This document shows, in pieces, positions 22,727 through 34,889 of a stretch of 64,000 bases of DNA. Source of the DNA: Channallabes apus (Eukaryota > Chordata > Actinopteri > Siluriformes > Clariidae); contig CM060114.1 of the NCBI GenBank assembly GCA_030522415.1, positions 23,045,304 through 23,109,303 on the forward strand. Reading direction: 5' to 3'. Position 1 is the first letter of the stretch; each line of letters starts with the position of its first letter. The notes below the pieces were generated by a model, which saw only the letters and a list, made by a program, of their open reading frames with translations, was not told where the DNA came from and did no database searches. Position numbers and translations under genes: made by a program.

Positions 22727-23574
22727 CCATGTTACGTCAGAGGACATGCGCCGATGTTTATCACACATTCCAATAAGAGAGATTACTCACTCCCAAAGGT
22801 TTTTTGCGCCGTATTTCGATTTTTAAAAAAGTTGCTCATTTTCACCACGAACACGGATGAGTCTTCGGGTTTCCTCTGCCGTCCATATACAGAATATAAA
22901 TTACAAAACTGTGGTCACGTTGCAATAAGTAAGAATAGTGTAAGCAAAACAATAGTGTATGGCCGTAAGCAAAACAAACAATGCGTTATCAAATGCTCGG
23001 CAAAATGCCGTGCTACTGAACTTTCATATTTGTTTGTAGCATGCAGTAAAGTGTATGTGACATAAAAATATATATTTGTAATATTGTGCAATATGTGCTA
23101 TCCGCTAGCAAACTTTAGCGATTTTTTTTGCAAACGTTTCTTTACAGAACATCACCATAAACACAGACACAAGACTAAAGGTAATATACATACAATGAAA
23201 ACTTGTCATAAAAATCTTTATTAATGGCAAAAATGACTTAACATTTATGGGTCTGTTTGCTCGAGTGAGCAGCCATGTTGAAAACTTCGCTTAGCCCTTC
23301 GTTTGAAGTGAGGTCCTGAAAAATCTTCGTTTGGAGGGCTATCTGGCCCTTCCCCCCTCCCCCTACACCTCCAACCAAAAGAGAAATGAGACACCACTAC
23401 CCCTGCACGTGAACGCGCCAAATGGAAGGGTAGGGGGAAGGGTTGGGATTCAGCCTTAATATTGGAGCAATAAAATTTACTTAAAATCTGTGTCCAAATT
23501 GTTATGAGGATTTTATCAAGTAAATCTTACAAGTTCTTTTTTTCAGTGCATGGGTGAACACGATGTTTTAAGAA

Positions 23575-23631
<57 letters not shown>

Positions 23632-23825
23632 TTTATTTTTTATTTTTTTTTTTATTTTTTTTTTATTGTGTGTGTGTGTGTGTGTGTGTGACCGGTGCAA
23701 CTCACACGTCCTATTCCATTGTCATTCATACTGCCGTAGTTTTGAGAGCCCTAAAAAAGCATTCGCTAGTAAGTAAGTAAATAAAAGACAAATGAATAAA
23801 TAGTTTTAAATTATATATATACACA
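22727..23825. repeat. Cassette block matching 10453-11570
   Basis: Same block order as in the 7-kb element, including 'tgcgccgtatttcgattttt', 'tcgcttagcccttcgtttga' and 'aagcattcgctagtaagtaa'. The 120-codon plus-strand open frame here is not conserved as a frame in the other copy. Confidence 0.7.
23580..23690. repeat. (AT)n, T-rich and (GT)n microsatellite
   Basis: Counterpart of 11325-11443. Confidence 0.95.
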
Positions 23826-25815
23826 GGGGCGTAGATTTAGGGTGGACGGAGGGGATGTGTCCCCACCAATATCCTCCGACCATTGAAATGTCCCCACCAA
23901 TAATTTAATCCACTTTTTTTTTAATCGTTCTGTCAACATTAACCTAGACACGCAGAAAGGGATAAATCACGTTCTCTCCTTGAGTCCTCCCGCCCCCAAA
24001 ACACATATGAACATTTTGATTGGCTGTGCCTTTCCCTGCCATCATGTGATAGACGATTGGCTGCGTTCAGACACAAGCAGCGCCAAATGCAGTGGACTCA
24101 CATTCAGTACAGCAGGCCAGGATATAGTCTGTGAATACGGACGTAAAACTAACAGCAGATTAAACAGCTAAATGTAAAAGTATAAATATGATCCCTGTCA
24201 GTCTCCTAATCTAGTGACTGTTTGTCAGAAATCAGTATTGTGAAAGAAATTGATAAACTAATATACTAATATTGCCATATGGCTAGAATTTTGTTGACAC
24301 CAATAGACAATCCACTTCAGAAAAATAGTTTTTAAAATGCATTCACTTAATTGGCGAACATTAATGATTTGATTCGAGGTTTGCACACTAAGACTCAGAA
24401 AAAGTGAAATAAAATGATTGCTGTTTAAATGGCATGTGTTTATCCTCTTTTGTCAGGTAACAGAACCTAAACACCTGTGCTGTATATCAGACAGCGATGG
24501 AGAGAGTGTAGATTACACACAGGTGCTCTCTAGTCATTAGCACTCATCAGGCAATGTCTATGGCCAACTGACTGCACTCAGACCAAAGGGGGCTGAATAA
24601 TTACACACACCCCACTTTTCAGTTATTTATTTGTAAAAAAAAAAAATGTTTGAAATCATGTATGATTTTCGTTCCAATTCTCGCGTGTACACCACTTTGT
24701 ATTGATCTTTCACGTGGAATTCCAATAAAATTGATTCATGTTTGTGGCTGTAATGTGACAAAATGTGGAAAAGTTCACGGGGGGCGAATACTTTTGCAAG
24801 CCACTGTAGTTGTCCTGAGATTTAACATTGTTACCAATAATAGGCTGAGGCATTCTCTGTCCATGCTCATAAGGAATCCCTCAATGTTTTTCAATTAGGG
24901 GACAGAAGCAGATCAGCCATGTTGTAGTTCAGGTGAAGAGGCGAGTTCACAGGAGGTCAATCTGAATGTTAATTATACAGTATATAACATATAATATGTG
25001 TGCGTGTATTATACATGTTGATTATACTAATATTTAGCATTATGAGGAGTGATAGGCTGAGGATGTAAGTGATTCATTAGTGTTTTTGGCAAAAGTTTTG
25101 AACTGACATTTCACTTTTTTGTCACGCTATTTCATCAGGTGGCAATGCTGTCCGGTCCTAGTGCAGTCAGAGGGGAAGAGTTAGGGTCAAAGCCATTGTT
25201 CACCCCAAAAAAAACTTTACTCACTATTTACTCCTTAAGTGGTTCCAAACTTTAATGATTTTCGTTATTTTGTTGAATACAAAATAAGATATTGGGGAAA
25301 AAAGCTGAAAACATTGACTTCCGTAGCAGGAAAAACAAATACTATGTAAATCAATGATTACAGGTTTTCAGCATTCTACAAAATATCATCTTTAGTGTTT
25401 ATCAGAAGAAAAAAAGAACAGCCTGGACAATATTGATGTAAAACAAATATGCCAGCAGTTTATTTTTGTTAACGAGAGGCGAAGGCATGTTTTTGTCTCC
25501 TTCATATAGGAGCAATAGGCATTGAGCTGTTGTGTGGTACTCTACCTAGTAGTTCATGTTTAGATGTAATCTACTTTTATATATATACAGATGATTGAGA
25601 TGTTTCATTTGCACTAGGGCTCAATAAAGAATAGTTTTTATTTTATTAAAGACTATCTTTTTGTCAGTTATGAAACATTCCTTTAACTTTACACTATTCC
25701 TTAATTTAACTTAATGAATTGCATTTCGAGTGGATTAATATAAATCGAAGCATTGCTTGTATTAATGTAAAGTGATTTCGCACCATATTAAGAAAACCTA
25801 GCAAACCTACGCACT

Positions 25816-25850
<35 letters not shown>
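23826..25850. other. Second insertion block relative to the 7-kb element
   Basis: Begins with 'caggggcgtagatttagggt', a start resembling fish DNA-transposon ends. It contains a Tc1 right-end fragment (24560-24806) and a common fish repeat near 25197-25400 (from 'caccccaaaaa' through 'tggttccaaac'). No host gene is seen. Confidence 0.45.
24560..24806. mobile_element. Tc1-type transposon right-end fragment
   Basis: 'gtgacaaaatgtggaaaagt' and 'gaatacttttgcaagccactg' followed by TA are characteristic of a fish Tc1 terminal repeat. The left end and transposase are missing. Confidence 0.65.
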
Positions 25851-25851
<1 letters not shown>

Positions 25852-25915
25852 TGTATATATGGAAATATAATTAATATTTTCGTGTTTAATTACAAAAAAA
25901 AAAACATTTTAATGG

Positions 25916-26209
25916 TTAGTGATTGTTGCAGACATTTACACTATTTTTGAGAACTATTAAGTTCTCCTTCAACGTGTCATAGCCGATAACTGCCCCTTTG
26001 AAGCCTTTGAATGGTGTTAAAAATACTTGCAAAACAAGTATTGCAGCCATACATTGGAGGGAAATTCTGAGGTGGTCAGTGATTGATGGCACGGTCAGTC
26101 GGAGGGGGTTGTGATCACACCTATAGATCTTTTGTTCTAGGCTATCGGTCAAATATCTCTCCACTTGGAAGCAAAAACATGCAAGGGATTTCAGCATCTC
26201 GACGCACAT
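25916..26209 (-). pseudogene. Unrecognised exon-like frame in the 10.8-kb element
   Basis: About 80 codons are open after a possible acceptor (TTGCTTCCAAG near 26160), including IYRCDHNPLRLTVPSITDH and a C-terminal VIGYDTLKENLIVLKNSVN before the stop. Part of the end is conserved in the 7-kb element, which diverges at its palindrome (about 11726). Composition is protein-like, but I do not recognise the family. It could be the last exon of a transposase on the minus strand. Confidence 0.3.
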
Positions 26210-26469
26210 ACTAAGCTGTTTATAAAGTAGACACTGTTTGTTTTTTCATTTTGTAATCTTTCCCGTGTTTACCGTGTACTGTACAATGTATATTCATTTT
26301 TTAATGAATTACTGTAAATAAACTACACATTCCGTTGATTTACCAGAAATGACTTTTCTGTTTTTTGTGTGTGCTAAACTAAACTTCAGGGTCAAAGTAA
26401 TAGCGATTTTATTTGAAAAGTATTATATATTTACAATGCTGATAAGTTCAAGCTTAGATTCATATATAA

Positions 26470-26529
26470 ACTGCTTCAAAGTCTTTCCGTGACCGCTGAA
26501 ATCCGACAGACGCAGGGCTCAAGGGAGGT

Positions 26530-26567
<38 letters not shown>

Positions 26568-26733
26568 TGCAGCATGTCCTATTTTCAGCGGATTTTTCCG
26601 CTACCGCAGATCAGTTTATCAACTTGTAATATATACATTTTAGGAATATATTAACATGTGCAGACATTTAAGGGTGCGCTGCCCTCTCTTGCCCCTGCGT
26701 AGAGCCTACACACACACACACACACACACACAC

Positions 26734-26771
<38 letters not shown>

Positions 26772-27236
26772 TATATAAATACACATTTGGAATCTGCATC
26801 TACATTTTCTGTTACAAGTATAGAATTAGGTTCAGCTGAGACTCATGATCAATGGTGTTAGGGTACTTATGTAGTGATAATTAGTTTCAGCCAGATCATT
26901 AAAACTAACAATGGACTATGACACTCTTGAGAGGGGATATGAAGGTGTTATTCATTTATTTATTCTCTACAAGGGTGCGAACTACAGTACAGACCAAACT
27001 ATAACTTATATACTACTATAAAAATTCTAAATATAAACAAACAAAATACAGCTTTTTTTCCTCAGAGGTAAACGGAAAAGTGAAGTTGTTCAGCTGTTTA
27101 CAGTCACTGCAGCTTCTTCAAAGTCTTCCCACTCCGTGACCACTGAAATCCGACACGACACCACGTTAGGCTACGTCTTGACTCATTTGTATACCGACGG
27201 TGATTGGATGTTTCCCGAGGGCTCAGGGGAGTGTGT

Positions 27237-27270
<34 letters not shown>

Positions 27271-27390
27271 CTATGTGTGTGCGTGCGCGCGGGTACTTGT
27301 TCTACTGTTATAAAAACTCTAAATATAAACAAACAAAATACAGCTTTTTTTTCAGAGGTAAACGGAAAAGTGAAGATGTTCAGTGTCACT
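26470..27390 (+). repeat. Locally duplicated blocks with (TG)n tracts
   Basis: The block 'cttcaaagtctt-ccgtgacc-ctgaaatccgacag' followed by GGCTCA and (TG)n occurs at about 26470-26562 and 27116-27285. A second block, 'taaatataaacaaacaaaat' plus 'gaggtaaacggaaaagtgaa', occurs at about 27028-27090 and 27320-27380. (CA)n and (ATCT)n tracts lie at 26709-26770. Open frames over the (TG)n are repeat products. Confidence 0.75.
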
Positions 27391-29579
27391 ATGCAGATGT
27401 TACACTCAGTGGAGTTACCGAAATCTTTGCTTTAGTCCTCATTGAGTTGCCACACATCATTTCCACATTTCACTCGCTTTTATTACTCTTATGTGAGCAT
27501 AAACAGTGAAACATTCCACAGGTTTATAATACACCGCGGCCAAGTGAACCACGTTCCCGTCGAACGAAACGAGGCATAATCGTGGTGTTTGCTTCGGTTA
27601 TGACACACCATAGTTTATTACCTGCTGTGGTAGATCTGAATATTTATTCAAACACAATAATAAAGCTTTATATCCTCAGGAGGGCTCAGTACATTGTTTT
27701 AGCGATAGTTTCACGGAAGCGAGTTCAGAACTAATCTAACCAAACCAAAAAAAAAAAAAAAACATCCGAAGCTTCAAATAGAATGAACGAACTAATGAAA
27801 TTGATATATATGTAATTGATATACTGTATATACAGACGTGTGTGTGTCATTTTAATTCAAATGAACATTTTAATGCTTTCTGATACACTAATCAACTTAT
27901 CCACATACACTTATCAACACAAACTCTCCGTGCACGCACACACAATCTCTAAAAAATTAATATTAATAACATACATATACAAATAAACAAATGTAGGTGT
28001 AATAAAAGTAGTCGTGATGTCAGTACTCGCCCAGCAAACCAGCCTTTTGCAGCGGCTTAAAACGTATGAATTATCTTCAAATATACAAAAAAAAGCGAAA
28101 AGACACTCGATTATTATGCATAGGTTATTTGTTTAATTCAAAAAGTTCATAAAAACACTTTAAAACGAGAGAAAAACTGTTAAAATCCTCGTTCGCCTTC
28201 TCAGCGTTAGGTAGCGAGTGACGTCATGATTTGAATCTGCGCGCCACCGGGGAAACATAGGGAAACTGACTTTCCCGGACCACCGGCTTTTAGATAAAGT
28301 CCTTCTATGCGCCATCTGGCGGATATTCAGTGAAGCACAACACATTTATTTTAAATTCCCGAATGTTGCCTCCGGCAAGTCGCGGCAAGCCGCGCGCTAA
28401 ATTGCGGCATCCCACGGGAAAACACGCAGGGTTTTAAGGGCGACATCTGTACCTTCCCGGACTCCCTAAACCAAAAACAGTGAAATTATCTACAAATATA
28501 TACAAAGACCAACCAAACCAAAGGGACAAAGCAATAATCAAAGTCAATTGGAGGCAAAAAGTCAAAACCGGAATACACAACCAAATATCAAAACGCCAAA
28601 ATCACAATCTCTTTCCCGCGTCTCTCTCCGGTTTATATATGGTCGCGCTAGTCGATGACGTCACTCTCAGGGTGGAAGCGACCGTGTGGAAGGTCAGGTA
28701 GCTGCTGATGTCAGAAAACCTGGAGTGGAGTCTGGAGCGGCGCGCGACCAGGACATGATACACACACGCGAGCGCAATGAAGAATTAAAAGCATAATATT
28801 TTAATTATTTTAGCATTTTCATTCATTTATTTTTTACTCAGTAGTGAATACCCAGATAGCAGAACAACATTGAATCATCGTTGAATCAACATTAAAGCAT
28901 CAACCAACTTGTTATTGAATCAATGTTGAAATTTCAATGTTAAATGTTGATTTTTCATCAGGTTTGCACCTTGAAATAATGTTATTTCAATGATGAAAAA
29001 TAGATCAAGATGGGCATAAAATCAATGTTTGTTCAACGTAAATTCAATCACTTATTTTACATTGAATCAACATTGAAACAATTATAGTTTAGTCTTGCTT
29101 TATGAACAGCAAGATTCTATGACAGTAAATCATGTCCGTTTTGATTTATTTATTTAAATCAGAGACCATGTAGGGCTGAAAAGCTTTTTTTTTTTTTTTT
29201 TTTTAAACAAAAAGTCAGTAACTCAACATCCTTCAGTTTACATGTAAACATATTTATTTATTTATGCTCCATACCCATTTAAACAGGAAGTAACATCACA
29301 ATTACAATAAAACAACTATATAATAAAACACACTACAACTTACATACAAATTATTATAAACTGGATGACAATATGACTTTTTAGAAGAGAACTATTAGAA
29401 GAGATTGTTAATTCTGAATTCATAAAACAGAATCTAACTGCCAAGAGAAGAGACTGGAAAACCATAATATAAAAATGGCAGCCTGCCTCAGCAAAATTCG
29501 GTCAAATGCAAATAGAAACAACCAAGTCAGAAACACAATAGATGACTGAAACATTATTCGTAAGTTGAAATGTATTTAC

Positions 29580-29743
29580 TCAGCAAAACAGATAATAAGA
29601 CACAAGTCTGAACTTATGGTTTTCCACCACGAGCAATTCCCCCCAGCCGTTCTGGGGCATAACGAAGCCATTTCTGAACTGTTGAAGCAAAGAAACTCTG
29701 GCCTCCTTTTCTTCAGCTTTCAGCTGTTGTTGTAGTAGTGCAT
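29580..29743 (-). pseudogene. Exon-like C-terminal piece in the CCCAGATAGC element
   Basis: After an acceptor (TTTCATTCTTTAG) the minus strand reads about 54 codons: a Gln/Glu-rich, coiled-coil-like start (DALLQQQLKAEEKEARVSLL) then GFVMPQNGWGELLVVENH and a stop. The family is unrecognised. It may be the last exon of the gene whose earlier pieces are at 34601-34433, 33696-33407 and 33068-32943. Confidence 0.4.
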
Positions 29744-29946
29744 CTAAAGAATGAAAAACAAACAAAAGGTTAGAACTATACAATGCTCTAAAAACTTGGA
29801 GTGGTAGTTGTTTATGAATGACAGAAGGTGGGTCCTAAATTTTTGGAAATGTGACTTTTACAAATGTACAGATATGCAACATATGTTTTGAAATGTCCTA
29901 CAATCTTCCATAGATACAATGCACACATTAGATTTTTTTTAATATA

Positions 29947-31320
29947 CAGGTCCTTCTCAAAAAATTTGCATATTGTGATAAAGTTCATTATTTTCTGTAA
30001 TGTACTGATAAACATTAGACTTTCATATATTTTAGATTGATTACACACAACTGAAGTAGTTCAAGCCTTTTATTGTTTAATGTTGATTATTGTGGCATAC
30101 AGCTCATGAAAACCCAAAATCCCTATCTCAAAAAATTTGCATATTTCATCCGACCAATAAAAGAAAAGTGTTTTTAATACAACAATAGTCAACCTTCATA
30201 TAATTATGTTCAGTTCTGCACTCAATACTTGGTCGGGAATCCTTTTGCAGGTACTTGTGTCTCTCAACTTTCTCTTCACAATATCCCACAGATTCTCTAT
30301 GGGGTTCAGGTCAGGAGAGTTGGCAGGCCAATTAAGCACAGTAATACCATGGTCAGTAAACCATTTACCAGTGGTTTTGGCACTGTGAGCAGGTGCCAGG
30401 TCGTGCTGAAAAATGAAATCTTCATCTCCATAAAGCTTTTCAGCAGATGGAAGCATGAAGTGCTCCAAAATCTCCTGATAGCTAGCTGCATTGACCCTTT
30501 CCTTAATAAAACACAGTGGACCAACCCCAGCAGCTGACATGGCACCCCAGACCATCACTGACTGTGGGTACTTGACACTGGACTTCAGGCATTTTGGCAT
30601 TTCCCTCTCCCCAGTCTTCCTCCAGACGCTGGCACCTTGATTTCCGAATGACAAGCAAAATTTGCAACCTGTAGTCCATTTCCTGCACACGCCTGTACAC
30701 GGTGGCTCTGGATGTTTCTACTCCAGACTCAGTCCACTGCTTCCGCAGGTCCCCCAAGGTCTGGAATCGGTCCTTCTCCACAATCTTCCTCAGGGCCCGG
30801 TCACCTCTTCTCGTTGTGCAGCGTTTTCTGCCACACTTTTTCCTTCCCACAGACTTCCCACTGAGGTGCCTTGATACAGCACTCTGAGAACAGCCTATTC
30901 GTTCAGAAATGTCTTTCTGTGTCTTACCCTCTTGCTTGAGGGTGTCAATGATGGCCTTCTGGACAGCAGTCAGGTCGGCAGTCTTACCCATGATTGCGGT
31001 TTTGAGTAATGAACCAGGCTGGGAGTTTTTAAAAGCCTCAGGAATCTTTTGTAGGTGTTTATAGATAATTAGTTGATTCAGATGATTAGGTTAATAGCTC
31101 ATTTAGAGAACCTTTTCATGATATGCTAATTTTTTGAGATAGGGATTTTGGGTTTTTATGAGCTGTATGCCACAATCATCAATATTAAAACAATAAAAGG
31201 CTTGAACTATTTCAGTTTGTGTGTAATGAATCTAAAATATATGAAAGTCTAATGTTTATCAGTACATTACAGAAAATAATGAACTTTATCACAATATGCT
31301 AATTTTTTGAGAAGGACCTG
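29947..31320 (-). mobile_element. Tc1-type transposon with IR/DR ends, internally deleted
   Basis: Flanked by TA (29945-29946, 31321-31322). Terminal repeats of about 215 bp start CAGGTCCTTCTCAAAAAATT and hold an inner direct repeat (ctcaaaaaatttgcatat), the IR/DR layout of many fish Tc1 elements. It lies in the CCCAGATAGC element between exon-like pieces. Confidence 0.9.
30196..30991 (-). pseudogene. Tc1 transposase, deleted
   Basis: The start codon at 30991 opens a helix-turn-helix region (AVQKAIIDTLKQEGKTQKDI, then SERIGCSQSAVSRHL) up to about residue 115. The frame then changes, and the downstream part resumes at FGNQGASVWRK in another frame. The missing stretch includes the segment with the first catalytic Asp of the DD34E triad. 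The second Asp (FQHDLAPAHSAKT) and the Glu ([11 protein letters not shown]) are present. The junction is near 30640-30665. Known family role: cut-and-paste transposition at TA. This copy cannot encode an active enzyme. Confidence 0.9.
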
Positions 31321-31322
31321 TA

Positions 31323-32940
31323 TGTGTTATTTCACAATCTGCAAATGTTGTCCTACAATGTACATATTCAATGCTATGAAAACAAATATACTTAATGTAA
31401 CAATGTAGTCTTTTATGTGCAAAAAAAAAAAAAAAAAAAAACCTGTAGGACCAAAAAAATAAATAAAATAAAAAAAAAAAAAATCAATCCGTGGCGACGG
31501 TTTTGCAATTTGTCCCCCGCACTCACAAATACTTAAACTGTTCCCTCAGTTTAACAAATTGTGGCCACGGATTAACAAACTGTATGCACAAATTTCCAAT
31601 CCGTACGCTCAGATACCGTACTGTTTGCATATTTATTCTTAACGTGAAGACTTATTTTGGTGATTTTATTATAAGCTTTTTACCCAGATTTAGATGCATG
31701 CTGCACTGTTAATGTTATTATTAAATAACGCCTATTATTACATTGCATTTAGTTTGAGAGCAAAGTACTGTAATGACAACATAAACTGTACATTATTTGT
31801 TTTGCATTGCTTTTTACCTTCTCCTCAAACTCACACTGCATGATTTTCAAAGTCATCGGATCACCATTGTTTTCACACTGTACTATCTGTGGTAGCATTT
31901 AGTTGCTGCTGTGTTCACACTGCACAATGAATTGGCGACAGGAGATTACACACTGCATGACTTTACAATAGGATGAATCGCCAACAACTCTGTCTGGTGT
32001 GCAAGCTACAGCCAAACGCACACAAGAAGTGATAAGGAAACAACGCAAGATCATGCTGACATTGTGGTCTATAATTCCTCCCCGAACAAACAATAATTAA
32101 AAAAAGATGACGTCCTTGTTTAAGATCCCATATGGTCAAAACTGAAATTTCATGGCTTTTTTCATGGTAACTGAGGTCTAGGGGCTATGTAACTACCATA
32201 TAAGTTTCAAAACAGTCAATCCACAGTAGAATGCACACAGCTTGCATAAAGTAGCTCTGCCTTTTCACGAGCTGCTGTGACGTCCAATCTACTCAGTCAC
32301 CGCTTTCAGTCACCATCAACCACCATCCCACCCTTCTTTTGCCAAAACATCACGTCCATGCCATTGCTGAACAACAATAACCTGAAAACAAGTCGAAAAA
32401 ATGCTGTTCAGTCGATAGATGTCGAAACTACATCATTACACAGGCTTCCGAACAACATTAATATAAAAGACCAGTGGCACGTCAGCTTCAACATCTTTCA
32501 CACAGCCATTCCATTAAACTTTAAAAATTTACATGAAAAATTTTATTTAATTAATAGAAGTTAATTGATAAAGAAAATCTATTTATGACAGCATTATGAT
32601 TATTTATTAAAACTTCAGACAACAACAATTAGTGCCACAAGGTTATTTGCAACACTATATGTTCTACAAAATAGAGGACTACACACCTTACAGCGCAATA
32701 TAATGTGGCTTTAGAAGAGGAAAGGTAGGATTAAGAAGTGAGCAAGTGATGAATTAGTATTATAGGTCCCAAGCAGATACAGTAACAATAATGGGTGCCC
32801 TACCTTATGCAGTCTCCATTGATGGCTAATAAACATTGATACAAGTAGGTTATGGTTAAAGTGGTGAACTTATAAAGTCTTAAATATTTTGTTTTCCCTT
32901 CTCAACGCATTATGCATTTACTCACCAATAATGGCTACCT
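31323..32940. other. Repeat-derived interior of the CCCAGATAGC element
   Basis: Contains poly-A tracts (31421-31441, 31471-31483), a block with 'aatccgtggcgacgg' and 'tgtggccacggatt' (31485-31620) and a block with repeated 'cacactgcatgatt' motifs (31840-32090) that look like fragments of other repeats. A 95-codon plus-strand frame at 32277-32564 has no recognisable domain and is left out. Confidence 0.4.
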
Positions 32941-32942
32941 TT

Positions 32943-33068
32943 TTAATTTGGTCCAGTCTCCAAGTCGAAGGTGCCCAGCAGCAGATTCCGTACCATGGCA
33001 GTAGCAGAGGTGGCAAGGCGGGCTGCTCTCCACACTTCTGCCTGGCAAAACACCCCAGAGCCCTTTAT
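32943..33068 (-). pseudogene. BEN-domain-like fragment
   Basis: The minus strand reads GSGVFCQAEVWRAARLA then TSATAMVRNLLLGTFDLET and a stop. Alternating Ala/Thr followed by ARNLLLG-F-ETL is how I remember the central part of BEN domains in fish transposon-borne proteins; BEN domains bind DNA or chromatin partners. Only about 42 codons remain. The assignment rests on motif memory. Confidence 0.4.
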
Positions 33069-33406
33069 AACTTCAATTTGAAAAATTATTTCACATCACA
33101 ATATTAATTTATTGGCAACTTTTAGAAACTTTTCATGTTTCATACTGATTCTTATGTTTAGCTTCCCAATAGTTAATAGAATTTTATGTATAAATGCAGA
33201 TTAATGATAATCTGGACATTCTGGACATTTGTTTACATGCAGGGTAAAACTGCAACAGGAACAGTACAAAATAAAAACTGAAAAAAGACGGACATTCAGA
33301 GTAAAACAGTGCAAGATAAAAAAAAAAACTGTACAAAACATACATGCAGGGTAAGCATTGTTGGGAGCAATGTCCAAGCAGTGTAGAGAAATATTTCTGT
33401 ACGGCT

Positions 33407-33696
33407 TCATTGTTTTGTGCTGTGTAGTATAGTATTGTAATAGCTGATCAGAGTGATCAACTCCCCATGTGCTGGTTGTACGCAGTCACAGGACATGGAA
33501 ATGTCTTTGTAGTCCATGTACCTTGTAATTTCACCCTCATCTTCACCACGTCTACTGTAAAGCAGAATGGATGGTAGAACAGGTAGATACTTCTCGTGTG
33601 TCCATCCACTTCACAAATACAAGAGGTCCATCTGAACGGAGCTTGCGTGTCCTGATGTGAGGGGCTGGTGAAGGCAAGGGTGATGCAGACACATTC
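33407..33696 (-). pseudogene. Exon with frameshift in the CCCAGATAGC element gene
   Basis: A strong acceptor (poly-pyrimidine then TTTTTAG) opens at 33696. The first frame reads NVSASPLPSPAPHIRTRKL and LVFVKWMDTRE, then shifts near 33594 to a frame reading YLPVLPSILLYSRRGEDEGE and on to a stop at 33407. The entry phase matches the exit phase of the exon at 34601-34433. The family is unrecognised. Confidence 0.45.
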
Positions 33697-34432
33697 CTAA
33701 AAACAAATAAATAAAAAAATGTTAACCTATACTGTTCAGAGTAAATGGATGTGCAATTAATATGGATGCACAATATATACAGTACAGAGATGACCAAAAA
33801 TGTATCCATACTTCAACATGAAATATATACACCTCTCTTCTGTAGGTCACATGACAGCATCAATGATGGTGATAGATAATACTACACACTGCAGCCATAA
33901 TTCAATTTGAGTTTTAAAAAACACCATCCACTGGACATTACACACATATTGAACACATTCTAAACAATTACATCTTATCAGGTATTTGTAAATACACGCT
34001 AAACAAAAGGGATTATATACATTTACACCAAAGAAATATTCATAAGCATCACTTAGCTACATAAGGCAGTATTTTAGCCACCTGGAACTAGCTTGTTTGT
34101 GCTAAATAACATTACTGATAGCAGTGTTATAAGCTAACCAAAATGGAGCCAAATACACATTAGCAACCATAATCTAAAGCTATCCAAAACAAGGTGAATA
34201 TAAACATCTGTAAACTCCATAAGTCATTAGCTTAGCCACCGGGAAATATCATGTTTGTGCTACATGAGGCAGCATTTAGCATGATTTAACTAAACTATAT
34301 AAATGGCATTGAAAGCCAATGTGTCACACAAGCTGACAAGAGCTAGCTGTAGTGAGGAAAATATTTACTAATATTAGTTTAATATTATCAGAATAAGAGT
34401 TATATAAGACTTAATAACTTACCCAGTGTAGC

Positions 34433-34601
34433 ATGGGTCTATTCTCTGTTCAAAATGCTCCTGTTCGGCGGCGGAGTCACACAGTCTTCTTCTGAGGTAA
34501 ATGTAAACTTTCCAGAACATTCTGAAGAGTTTCCTCGGATGTGTAAGCGCGTACCATCTTCCAAAACGTGCTGAAAACTCACTGAATCGGAGTATTTTCA
34601 A
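34433..34601 (-). pseudogene. First exon candidate in the CCCAGATAGC element gene
   Basis: Open from an ATG at 34601 to a consensus donor, ACTGG/GTAAGT. The frame reads MKILRFSEFSARFGRWYALT at its start and EQEHFEQRIDPCYTG at its end. An overlapping frame (VRAYTSEETLQNVLESLHL) also looks protein-like, so a frameshift is possible. A GC-rich upstream region (34602-34690) could hold the promoter. It joins in phase to the exon at 33696. Confidence 0.4.
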
Positions 34602-34889
34602 GCCTGTTTTTCATGCCGGTGTCCGGGGGCGTGGTCTAGTATGTAAATTACCCGGACTGATTTCCGTGTGATTGGCGTGTGGGCGTGTCCTGCCTCGGGT
34701 CATTAGCATATAAGTGTGACAGCAATTCTGTGCCTCTCCTTGGTTTCATACGGATTACATAAACTGAGAATATTTGTTTTCAATGTGACTTGCATCATTT
34801 AAAAGTAGACACTTTAAGCTTTATATAGATATATTTCTCATTTCAGTTAATTTTAGTGACGTGTTTCAAAAAGATTTTCACGGAGACTG

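Larger units (their letters stand above)
17665..28448. mobile_element. 10.8-kb DNA transposon with GTAC target duplication
   Basis: Inverted ends AGATGTCGCC are extended imperfectly by TTAAAA and CCTGC, and flanked by GTAC (17661-17664, 28449-28452). The sister hAT supplies the uninterrupted target (AGGTACCTTCCC, inverted in the window), confirming a 4-bp duplication. The interior is the cassette seen in the 7-kb element, enlarged by insertions at 18402-19519, about 20911-22726 and about 23826-25850. No complete transposase was recognised. Several superfamilies make 4-bp duplications, and these termini do not let me choose. Confidence 0.85.

Noticed and set aside
22703..23065. 120-codon plus-strand frame
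   Set aside because: The homologous block in the 7-kb element (from 10453) does not keep this frame open, so it is unlikely to be coding.
27136..27509. Frames rich in Cys-Val repeats
   Set aside because: Translation of a (TG)n tract, with no splice or domain support.
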